Assembly: GCA_030616465.1 (NCBI GenBank)
Contig: JAUWXH010000170.1
Span: 1 to 5,694 of the forward strand
Direction of reading: 5' to 3'
DNA from: Planctomycetota bacterium
GTDB taxonomy: Bacteria; Planctomycetota; Phycisphaerae; UBA1845; Fen-1342
Length of the DNA: 5,694 nt
A program made the position numbers and the translations under genes. Under the pieces are notes generated by a model. It ran no database searches. It was not told the origin of the DNA and saw nothing but the letters and a program-made list of their open reading frames with translations. Below, in pieces: positions 1 to 4,922 of this stretch. The number at the start of each line of letters is the position of its first letter. The stretch's first letter is position 1.

Positions 1-104
1 CGACCGTTGAATTGCCAGGGGACGCCCGCATCCACCGGCGTAATACACTGCGGGCCCGGTCGGCCGATAAAAACGCACCGGGGGCAGGCCGGCACGATCT
101 TCCT

Positions 105-116
105 GAAACCGGTTTC
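105..116. repeat. 12-bp perfect palindrome upstream of the carboxylase promoter
   Basis: GAAACC followed directly by GGTTTC forms a perfect 12-bp palindrome whose right end is 21 bp upstream of the proposed -35 box. The position would suit an operator bound by a dimeric regulator. It could also be chance in GC-rich DNA, and no regulator gene is in the window. The rest of 1-174 has no recognisable gene. Two forward frames are open there, but their translations are Gly/Pro/Arg-rich and match nothing I know. Confidence 0.3.
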
Positions 117-137
117 GGGGCCGGGGGCGCCCCGCCA

Positions 138-166
138 TTGCCCGATCGCGGCCGGGGCGGCATAAT
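138..166 (+). promoter_or_regulatory. Sigma70-like promoter of the carboxylase gene, near-leaderless
   Basis: TTGCCC (138-143, 4 of 6 matches to TTGACA) is separated by exactly 17 bp from CATAAT (161-166, 5 of 6 matches to TATAAT). Transcription would start near 173-175, and the ATG is at 175. The bases in between (CGTGGCTG) contain no Shine-Dalgarno motif. The mRNA is therefore inferred to be leaderless or to have a 1-2 nt leader. Confidence 0.55.
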
Positions 167-174
167 CGTGGCTG

Positions 175-1815
175 ATGCCACCTAAGACGAAGTCCCAGAC
201 TCCGGCCCAGGCCAAGCTCGACCAGCTCTTGGCGGAAATCCGCGAGCGCGAGGCGGTGATCCGTCAGGGCGGCGGCAAGCGCGGGATTGACCGGCAGCAC
301 AAGCACGGCCGGCTGACCGCGCGCGAACGACTCGAATTGCTGTGCGACCGTGACCACGCCGAGCCGTTCTTCGAGCTCGGCCTATGGGCGGCCGAGGGCA
401 TGTACGAGGATGCTGGGGGTGTGCCCGCGGCCGGCGTCGTCGTCGGGCTCGCCCGCATCTGCGGCCGTCTCTGCATCGTGGTCGCCAACGACGCCACCGT
501 CAAAGCCGGAGCGTTCTTCCCCGCCACCTGCAAGAAGGTCATCCGCGCCCAGCGCTGGTGCATGGACAACAAGCTCCCGATCATCTACCTGGTCGATTCG
601 GCCGGCGTCTTCCTGCCCATGCAGGACGAGATCTTCCCCGATGAGGACGACTTCGGCCGCATCTTCCGCCACAACGCCGTCATCAGCGCCATGGGGATCC
701 CGCAGTTCTCCGCGATCATGGGCAACTGCGTGGCCGGCGGCGGCTACCTGCCGGTCATGTGCGACAAGCTGCTGATGACCGAAGGCTCGGGGCTATATCT
801 GGCCGGGCCCGCCCTGGTCAAAGCTGCCATCGGCCAGAAGGTCAGCCACGAGGACCTCGGCGGGGCCAAAATGCACGCCTCGATCAGCGGCACCATCGAC
901 TATCGCGAGGTCAACGAAGAGCTGTGCATCGAGCGGCTGCGCCGGCTGATCGGTACGCTCGGCGTCCCGCCGACTTGCCCGTTTGATCGCGGCACCCCGG
1001 TCGAGCCGAAGCAGCCGGCAGAGAACATCTATGACCCGGTGGCGCACGGGAAGCGCGGCGAGTACGACATCCGCGATCTGCTCGCGCACCTGCTGGATGC
1101 CGACACGTTCGACGAGTACAAGGCCGAATACGGGCAGTCGCTGGTCTGCGGGTGGGGGCGGCTGAACGGCTGGGCGGTCGGCGTCGTCACCAACCAGAAA
1201 AAGCAGGTCAGACCGGCCCGCGGCCCGATCCAGTTCCCCTCGGTCATCTACACCGACAGTGCCGACAAGGCCGCCCGCTTCATCCTCGATTGCAGCCAGC
1301 TCAAGACGCCCATCATCTTCATCCAGGATGTCAACGGCTTTATGGTCGGCCGCGATTCGGAGGAGGAGGGCATCATCCGCAGCGGCGCGAAGATGGTCAA
1401 CGCGGTGAGCAACACGGTCGTCCCCAAGCTGACCGTGATTACCGGCGGCAGCTTCGGGGCCGGCAATTACGCCCTGTGCGGCAAGGCCTACGACCCGCGT
1501 TTCATCTTCGCCTGGCCCACTGCGAGGTACGCCGTCATGGGCGGCTACCAGGCCGCCACCACGCTGCTGCAACTGGAGATCGCCAACCTTAAGAAGAAGG
1601 GGCATGAGCCGGACGAGGCGGAGATGAAGGATTTGCACCGGCGGATCAGCGAGACCTACGAGCAGCGCACGGACATCCGCTACGGCGCCGCCCGCGGCTG
1701 GGTGGACGCGATCATCGCCCCGGCCGACACGCGCAAGGTCCTGGCCCTGGCCCTGGAAGCCGTCTCCCACGTCGGCGAACTCCCGCCGCTAAGAACCGGC
1801 GTGTTCCAGGTATGA
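175..1815 (+). CDS. Biotin-dependent acyl-CoA carboxylase, carboxyltransferase (beta) subunit, methylcrotonyl-CoA carboxylase-like
   Basis: The 546-residue product fits the length of methylcrotonyl/propionyl-CoA carboxylase beta subunits. These transfer CO2 from carboxybiotin on a partner subunit to an acyl-CoA in the cytoplasm. Two crotonase-fold halves are visible. The N half has the ANDATVK motif, a LPMQDEIFPDEDDFGRIF segment and the oxyanion-hole motif AGGGY (187-191). The C half has GFMVGRDSEEEG (from residue 388), GGSFGAGNY (424-432) and the PRFIFAWP segment. The ANDATVK and LPMQDE signatures favour the methylcrotonyl or geranyl type over propionyl, but the substrate is not proven. No biotin carboxylase or biotin carrier gene is present, so the partner must lie outside the window. 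ATG 175 lies just after a -10 box without a Shine-Dalgarno. The last 46 codons and stop recur, diverged, at 2556-2696. The final codons CTA AGA ... GTA are less GC-typical than the second copy's CTG AAG ... GTG. Confidence 0.93.
   Translation: MPPKTKSQTPAQAKLDQLLAEIREREAVIRQGGGKRGIDRQHKHGRLTARERLELLCDRDHAEPFFELGLWAAEGMYEDAGGVPAAGVVVGLARICGRLCIVVANDATVKAGAFFPATCKKVIRAQRWCMDNKLPIIYLVDSAGVFLPMQDEIFPDEDDFGRIFRHNAVISAMGIPQFSAIMGNCVAGGGYLPVMCDKLLMTEGSGLYLAGPALVKAAIGQKVSHEDLGGAKMHASISGTIDYREVNEELCIERLRRLIGTLGVPPTCPFDRGTPVEPKQPAENIYDPVAHGKRGEYDIRDLLAHLLDADTFDEYKAEYGQSLVCGWGRLNGWAVGVVTNQKKQVRPARGPIQFPSVIYTDSADKAARFILDCSQLKTPIIFIQDVNGFMVGRDSEEEGIIRSGAKMVNAVSNTVVPKLTVITGGSFGAGNYALCGKAYDPRFIFAWPTARYAVMGGYQAATTLLQLEIANLKKKGHEPDEAEMKDLHRRISETYEQRTDIRYGAARGWVDAIIAPADTRKVLALALEAVSHVGELPPLRTGVFQV
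1675..1815 (+). repeat. Direct repeat copy A: 3' end of the carboxylase gene
   Basis: This 141-bp stretch, the last 46 codons plus TGA of the carboxylase gene, aligns without gaps to 2556-2696. I count 126 identical bases of 141. The period is 881 bp, and 740 bp lie between the copies, containing the PIN module. This copy is continuous with the intact gene and keeps the Arg of the AARGW segment, which corresponds to a conserved AR in methylcrotonyl-CoA carboxylase relatives. Confidence 0.95.
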
Positions 1816-1840
1816 TGCGCCCGTTTCGCTGGAGGCTCGC

Positions 1841-2284
1841 GTGACAGTCTACCTGGACATCTGCTGTCTCAAGCGGCCTTTTGATGACCAAAGCCAGGCG
1901 CGAATCGCCCTGGAGACAGCGGCAGTATTCTCGATCCTGCGGGCCGTAGCAACCGGCCGGATCAAAGCCCTCCGATCACTCGCCCACGAGCTCGAAAACT
2001 CCCGGAATCCGGACGTCCGACGGGCAGTGGCGGTCAAATCCTGGCTGGATTCGCTCAACCCGCTTGAACGAACACCGCCGAAGGTCATTGACGATCTGAA
2101 GCGGTTTGCGCCGTGCGGGATCGGCTTGATGGACGCCTTCCATCTGGCTTGGGCTGAGTATCTGGGTGCGGATGTACTGGTGACGACGGACGAGCGTTTT
2201 CTTGGCGCTGTCCGGCGGCTCGGCGGTACAATGAGGTGTCGTGTGTTGGACCCGATCATGCTCGTTCGGGAGCTCGAGATATGA
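1841..2284 (+). CDS. PIN-domain ribonuclease, probable toxin of a type II toxin-antitoxin pair
   Basis: The 147-residue protein has the compact PIN fold. It opens with YLDICCLKRPFDD, the hallmark of a PIN subfamily common in cyanobacteria and other environmental bacteria. The acidic metal-binding set is visible: Asp6, an acidic residue in SLAHELENS (Glu50 or Glu52), Asp98 in GLMDAFHLA and Asp117 in TTDERF. All appear intact, so RNase activity is plausible; the RNA target cannot be read from sequence. The start is GTG 1841, preceded by GGAGG at 1831-1835. It lies 25 nt after the carboxylase stop and I see no promoter of its own, so read-through from the carboxylase gene is likely. Its TGA overlaps the ATG of the next gene (ATGA), indicating translational coupling. 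If this is a toxin-antitoxin pair, the toxin gene comes first, the reverse of most vapBC operons. The module lies between two copies of the carboxylase gene end. Confidence 0.85.
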   Translation: MTVYLDICCLKRPFDDQSQARIALETAAVFSILRAVATGRIKALRSLAHELENSRNPDVRRAVAVKSWLDSLNPLERTPPKVIDDLKRFAPCGIGLMDAFHLAWAEYLGADVLVTTDERFLGAVRRLGGTMRCRVLDPIMLVRELEI

Positions 2285-2511
2285 GTACGATCACGAACCC
2301 CGCGGAACTGCGCCGACGTGGCCTGGAACTCCTCGTGCGCGAACTGGGCTATGTCGATGCCATGCGCTTTCTGCATCAGTACGAGACTGGGTCAGGCGAC
2401 TACACGCGCGACCGCGATCAGTTTCTGCCGGCCGGGAGTCCGGACAAGCTCGTGAAGGAAGCCGACAAGCTCGTCCCCGAACGTCAATCGGACCAGGGCG
2501 CGCCGGGATGA
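2281..2511 (+). CDS. Small protein coupled to the PIN gene, putative antitoxin
   Basis: This 76-residue acidic/basic protein starts at ATG 2281 inside the PIN stop codon (ATGA). It has a Shine-Dalgarno GGGAG at 2268-2272, 8 nt upstream. Residues 8-35 look helical (AELRRRGLELLVRELGYVDA, then MRFLHQYE), followed by a GSGDYTRDRDQFL segment (37-49) and a charged, Lys/Asp-rich tail. The pattern GLxxLvxxLGxxdaxRFLxQ(F/Y)(D/E)xGxGDYTxxR matches, from memory, small uncharacterised proteins often found beside PIN genes of this subfamily. The antitoxin role is inferred from that coupling and from size. No classical AbrB, RHH or Phd DNA-binding motif is evident, so autoregulation cannot be claimed. Confidence 0.7.
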   Translation: MSTITNPAELRRRGLELLVRELGYVDAMRFLHQYETGSGDYTRDRDQFLPAGSPDKLVKEADKLVPERQSDQGAPG

Positions 2512-2527
2512 TCGGCGCCGGACGCCT

Positions 2528-2550
2528 GCGCACGCGCGGGCGGCGTGCGC
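2528..2550 (+). other. Stem-loop between PIN module and duplicated gene end
   Basis: GCGCACGC (2528-2535) and GCGTGCGC (2543-2550) form a perfect 8-bp inverted repeat around a 7-nt GC-rich loop. It lies 16 nt after the putative antitoxin stop and 5 nt before the duplicated carboxylase end. No T-run follows, so it is not a canonical intrinsic terminator. It may slow transcription, protect the mRNA 3' end or mark a recombination junction, or it may be a by-product of CG-rich sequence. Confidence 0.45.
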
Positions 2551-2555
2551 GAGGA

Positions 2556-2696
2556 ATCGACTATGGCACCGCCTGTGGCTGGGTGGACGCGATCATCGCT
2601 CCGGCCGACACGCGCAAGGTCCTGGCCCTGGCCCTGGAAGCCGTCTCCCACGTCGGCGAGCTCCCGCCGCTGAAGACCGGCGTGTTTCAGGTGTAG
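2556..2696 (+). pseudogene. Diverged second copy of the carboxylase 3' end (46 codons plus stop)
   Basis: The reading frame aligns codon for codon with 1675-1815 and ends in TAG instead of TGA. Of the 11 changed codons, seven are synonymous (including the stop) and four change the residue: Arg to Asp, Ala to Thr, Arg to Cys in the AARGW segment, and Arg to Lys near the end. No start codon, ribosome-binding site or N-terminal domain is present, so it is a remnant rather than a gene. The frame happens to stay open upstream across the antitoxin in another phase, but that stretch is not coding-like. The copy ends 44 nt before the MNT gene. It is either the displaced original gene end or an imported fragment of a related gene; the excess of synonymous changes indicates that the sequences diverged while both were under protein-level selection. 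Confidence 0.9.
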
Positions 2697-2726
2697 GAAT
2701 CGTCGCGCCCCGGGATTGATGCGCCG

Positions 2727-2732
2727 GATAAT
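2727..2732 (+). promoter_or_regulatory. mntA: Possible -10 box for the MNT-HEPN module
   Basis: GATAAT matches 5 of 6 bases of the -10 consensus and lies 8 nt before ATG 2741, the same spacing as CATAAT before the carboxylase gene. No good -35 is seen 16-18 bp upstream (that stretch is CGCGCC-like). A GGAG at 2733-2736 could instead act as a Shine-Dalgarno on a longer transcript, although only 4 nt separate it from the ATG. Confidence 0.35.
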
Positions 2733-2740
2733 GGAGTCCG

Positions 2741-3190
2741 ATGGGATATGGCTCGAAGGCACAGTCTGGCCGGATTGGCGAGGTGACACGGGCTTTCCTG
2801 CGCGTGCATCATGACTGCGGGGATCAGCGAATCGTCGCCGTGTACCTTTACGGCAGCGTTCTGGGGCCGCGGCATCGCCCGGATAGCGACCGGGATATCG
2901 CCATTCTTGACCGCGCGGGGGATCCTCTCGATTGGAGTGCCCAGTCACAGCTTATGGACAGGCTGGAGCGTGAGACCGGTCAGCCGGTAGATTTGCGCAT
3001 GCTGCGCGAGGGCACGGTCAGCTACCAAGCACATGTGCTGGCAACTGGTAGGCGAATCTGGACGGGGGATGAGTGCGCTGCGCGTGTCTATGCTGAGGAG
3101 GTCCGTTCAGCGGCCGAGGGCCGGCGCAGTACGGACACTGCTGAATGGGTGGCGACGCTGAGCAAGCTGGCTGGAAGGGCCGGTCAATGA
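2741..3190 (+). CDS. mntA: MntA-like nucleotidyltransferase, antitoxin of a HEPN/MNT module
   Basis: The 149-residue protein is a minimal DNA-polymerase-beta-fold nucleotidyltransferase. The signature GS-x10-D-x-D is complete: Gly38-Ser39 in YLYGSVLG, then Asp50 and Asp52 in SDRDIAIL. A third acidic residue, Asp84 in QPVDLRML, sits where the third metal ligand is expected. In characterised systems MntA transfers AMP groups from ATP onto a Tyr of the HepT toxin and so neutralises it. All catalytic residues look intact here. The start is ATG 2741, and the stop TGA overlaps the ATG of the HEPN gene, so the two are translationally coupled. The antitoxin is encoded first. The predicted partner lacks the usual modification site (see the next gene), so the enzyme's present substrate is uncertain. 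Confidence 0.87.
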   Translation: MGYGSKAQSGRIGEVTRAFLRVHHDCGDQRIVAVYLYGSVLGPRHRPDSDRDIAILDRAGDPLDWSAQSQLMDRLERETGQPVDLRMLREGTVSYQAHVLATGRRIWTGDECAARVYAEEVRSAAEGRRSTDTAEWVATLSKLAGRAGQ

Positions 3191-3642
3191 ACCGGGAGTA
3201 CCTGCTCGAACAGTCCGGTTGGTCGAAGACTAGATCGGTCGGGCGCACTCACTGGCCGGGCCGGGGACGCGAGGCGTTTCTCGCGGACAAGATCGCCATC
3301 GACGCGGCGGTGCGTGAGCTCACCGTGCTCTTCGAGACCTCACACAACATTGCCAAACACGTGATTGCGTCATTTGGCTGGCGTGAAGCGAACAGCAAGG
3401 CAGAGGCGTTTGAGATCCTGGCCGAACAGGCGGTGCTCTCGAGCGAACTGTGTGATGCCTTTCGTCAGGCATCGCGTTTCCGCAACTTGGTGACCTACCA
3501 GACTGCGATGGTGCTCGACGACGTGGTGTACGGAATCCTGAAGGACCGCGTCGGGGACTTCGAGACGTTCGTTGCCCAGGTCGGGGCTTGGCTCGCACGA
3601 AGGAAGGCGAACGCCGGGGGGCACTCTGAAACGCCAGCGTAG
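3187..3642 (+). CDS. hepT: HepT-like HEPN (DUF86) protein with altered active site
   Basis: ATG 3187 in the ATGA overlap, with GGAAGGG at 3173-3179, gives 151 residues; an in-frame ATG at 3145 is less likely. The HEPN/DUF86 body begins near residue 29 (REAFLADKIAIDAAVREL) and includes the AEAFEILAE segment, the RFRN motif (97-100) and VVYGIL (113-118). HepT toxins are RNases with an R-x4-6-H motif, usually RNxxxHxY, whose Tyr is AMPylated by MntA. Here the segment is RNLVTYQT: Arg99 is present, but His is replaced by Tyr104 (TAC, 3496-3498) and Tyr by Thr106 (ACT). The alignment to RFRNRLVHLY-type proteins is gapless through VVYGIL. Loss of both residues suggests an inactive or altered protein, though a natural subfamily with Tyr here cannot be excluded. 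The N-terminal 28 residues are Gly/Pro/Arg-rich, unlike the usual first helix. The frame is intact, which argues against simple recent decay. Confidence 0.8.
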   Translation: MNREYLLEQSGWSKTRSVGRTHWPGRGREAFLADKIAIDAAVRELTVLFETSHNIAKHVIASFGWREANSKAEAFEILAEQAVLSSELCDAFRQASRFRNLVTYQTAMVLDDVVYGILKDRVGDFETFVAQVGAWLARRKANAGGHSETPA

Positions 3643-3770
3643 CTCGCTCGGCGCGTGGCACGTTCCTGCGAACCAGGGCCGTGGAATGTCTCTATTCCGT
3701 CACACTGCCCGCTCGCCCCAGACAGTGCCACCCCATTGCGGAACTGGGAGTGTTGAGCACTGCGTGACGC
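3643..3770. other. Convergent spacer without a recognised gene
   Basis: This spacer separates the 3' ends of the HEPN gene (+) and the cyclophilin gene (-). The best inverted repeat is CAGTGC (3723-3728) with GCACTG (3757-3762), only 6 bp around a 28-nt loop and with no T-run. I see no convincing intrinsic terminator for either strand. Confidence 0.4.
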
Positions 3771-4304
3771 CTACGCTTCCACCCGCCGGGCGGTTTTGAT
3801 CAGCGGCGGATCGAGCGGCTGGGAGTTTTCGCCGCCCATTTCGGCGTTGGGCTGCGTGGGCACGTCCTTGATGCGATCGACGACGTCCATCCCGGCGACC
3901 ACCTTCCCGAAGGCACAGTAACCCCAGCCGTCGTGGGCCGGGTGGTCGAGCATGGCGTTGTCGGCGACGTTGATGAAGAACTGGGACGTGGCCGAGTGCG
4001 GCTCGCCGGTGCGGGCCATCGCGATGGTGCCGCGCGCGTTCTTGAGCCCCTGGGCGGCCTCGTTCTCGACCGGGGCGCGCAAGCCCTTCCTCTTGGCCTC
4101 GTTGGGCGCGGCATATCCGCCACCCTGGATCATGAACGTGGGGATGGTGCGGTGGAAGATCGTTTGGTCAAAGAAGCCATCGTCCACGTATTGCAGGAAG
4201 TTCCGCACGGTGGCCGGCGCCTTGTCCTCCTCCAGTTCAATGACGATCTTGCCCCAGGGCTCGTCGCCTTGGGCGACGTCGAGTTCGATACGCGGTAGAG
4301 CCAT
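3771..4304 (-). CDS. Cyclophilin-type peptidyl-prolyl cis-trans isomerase
   Basis: The 177-residue protein is a single cyclophilin domain that isomerises Xaa-Pro bonds during protein folding. The active-site block FHRTIPTFMIQGG (50-62) carries the catalytic Arg52. The second block SATSQFFINVADN (104-116) and the third, GWGYCAFGKV (126-135), are also canonical. There is no signal peptide or membrane segment, so it should act in the cytoplasm like E. coli PpiB (164 residues). ATG 4304 is preferred, with GGAG (minus strand, 4317-4314) 9 nt upstream. A TTG at 4307 directly before it is a possible alternative. The gene follows the thioesterase gene with a 33-nt gap and probably shares its transcript. 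Confidence 0.95.
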   Translation of the reverse strand: MALPRIELDVAQGDEPWGKIVIELEEDKAPATVRNFLQYVDDGFFDQTIFHRTIPTFMIQGGGYAAPNEAKRKGLRAPVENEAAQGLKNARGTIAMARTGEPHSATSQFFINVADNAMLDHPAHDGWGYCAFGKVVAGMDVVDRIKDVPTQPNAEMGGENSQPLDPPLIKTARRVEA

Positions 4305-4337
4305 CAAAAAACACTCCTCAAAAGTGACCAGTCCTGG

Positions 4338-4796
4338 TTATCGCGGCTGCGGTGTAGCGCCGCTGAGGGTTTCAAAGTAGTCATCCGGTAAGGAAGTTGG
4401 CCGACCGTCGCGGCCTACGAGCACCAGCGTCGAGCTCGCTTCGGCCAATAACTGCCCGTCGCGTGCCAGCTTGTAACGATGATCGACCCGTACGCGGGTC
4501 AGCTTCTCGGTCGTCGTGGTCAGCGTGAGCAGGTCGTCATAGCGGGCGGGCGCCCTGAAGCGGCATTCGAGCCGGGCGACCACGTAGAAAATCCCGCGCT
4601 GCTCCATGTCGCGGTAGCGCAATCCGTTTCGCCGCAACAGCTCAGTACGCCCCTCTTCAAAGTAAATGAAGTAGCGCGCGTGGTGCAGGAAGCCCATCGC
4701 GTCGGTTTCGGAGTACCGCACGCGGATCTGGATGTCGCAGCTCGCAGCCGGTTCCGGCACGCTTGAGAGTCCCGTCGTCGAGCGAGGTCGGCCCAC
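4338..4796 (-). CDS. YbgC/4-hydroxybenzoyl-CoA-type hotdog thioesterase
   Basis: The 152-residue protein is a hotdog-fold acyl-CoA thioesterase. The family motif is clear as YSETDAMGFLHHARYFIYFE, with the catalytic Asp at residue 32 and His39 near the helix start, followed by RTELLRRNG. Relatives hydrolyse acyl-CoA thioesters in the cytoplasm; the chain length preferred here cannot be told. The product is slightly longer than YbgC (134 residues) because of an N-terminal extension of about 20 residues. The start is GTG 4796, which falls exactly at the predicted +1 of a TATAAT promoter and has no Shine-Dalgarno. A second in-frame GTG at 4760 also lacks a good ribosome-binding site. The gene is not near tol-pal genes here; it leads an apparent operon with the cyclophilin gene and is divergent from polX. 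Confidence 0.88.
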   Translation of the reverse strand: MGRPRSTTGLSSVPEPAASCDIQIRVRYSETDAMGFLHHARYFIYFEEGRTELLRRNGLRYRDMEQRGIFYVVARLECRFRAPARYDDLLTLTTTTEKLTRVRVDHRYKLARDGQLLAEASSTLVLVGRDGRPTSLPDDYFETLSGATPQPR

Positions 4797-4802
4797 GGGG
4801 CG

Positions 4803-4831
4803 ATTATAGCGGCTGGCAGAAGTCCGGACAG
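4803..4831 (-). promoter_or_regulatory. Leaderless promoter of the thioesterase-cyclophilin operon
   Basis: On the minus strand a perfect TATAAT (4808-4803) ends 6 nt before GTG 4796, which places the start codon at +1. A weak -35, CTGTCC (4831-4826, 3 of 6 matches), lies 17 bp upstream. The intervening bases CGCCCC hold no Shine-Dalgarno. This is the clearest leaderless candidate in the window. Confidence 0.6.
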
Positions 4832-4858
4832 GACTCTCGAGCGGCGCGACGTGGTGGC

Positions 4859-4887
4859 TTGTTCGGCCGGGGACTGCGGCATATAAC
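4859..4887 (+). promoter_or_regulatory. polX: Probable promoter of polX
   Basis: TTGTTC (4859-4864) and TATAAC (4882-4887, 5 of 6 matches) are separated by 17 bp. The start site would be near 4894, giving a leader of about 29 nt that contains the polX Shine-Dalgarno GGGAG (4911-4915). It is divergent from the thioesterase promoter, with the two -35 elements 27 bp apart. Confidence 0.45.
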
Positions 4888-4922
4888 CGACACCCGCAGC
4901 GAATCGTGGCGGGAGTACAGCG

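Noticed and set aside
1..185. Two forward frames open from the window edge to 165 and 185, possible end of an upstream gene
   Set aside because: The translations are low-complexity Gly/Pro/Arg sequence with no recognised motif. One stop falls inside the proposed -10 box and the other after the carboxylase start.
793..1770. A 325-residue open frame on the minus strand across the carboxylase gene
   Set aside because: It is antisense to an intact, fully recognisable gene. Its translation has no recognisable domain, and long antisense frames are expected in GC-rich coding DNA.
2241..2696. A 151-codon plus-strand frame joining sequence over the putative antitoxin to the duplicated carboxylase end
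   Set aside because: Its first two thirds overlap the PIN end and the putative antitoxin in another phase and are Arg-rich shadow sequence. There is no ribosome-binding site, and only the last 47 codons (46 plus stop) are real homology.
1675..2696. Transposon or insertion sequence carrying the PIN module
   Set aside because: No transposase, integrase, terminal inverted repeats or short target duplication is visible. The flanking repeats are host-gene coding sequence with diverged codons, unlike a simple target-site duplication.
3723..3762. CAGTGC/GCACTG inverted repeat as a bidirectional terminator
   Set aside because: The 6-bp stem has a 28-nt loop and no T-run on either strand.
4765..4838. 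Inverted repeat GAGAGTCC (4765-4772) / GGACTCTC (4831-4838)
   Set aside because: It is 8 bp separated by 58 bp, spans the thioesterase start and does not extend. It is too weak to call an operator or mobile-element end.
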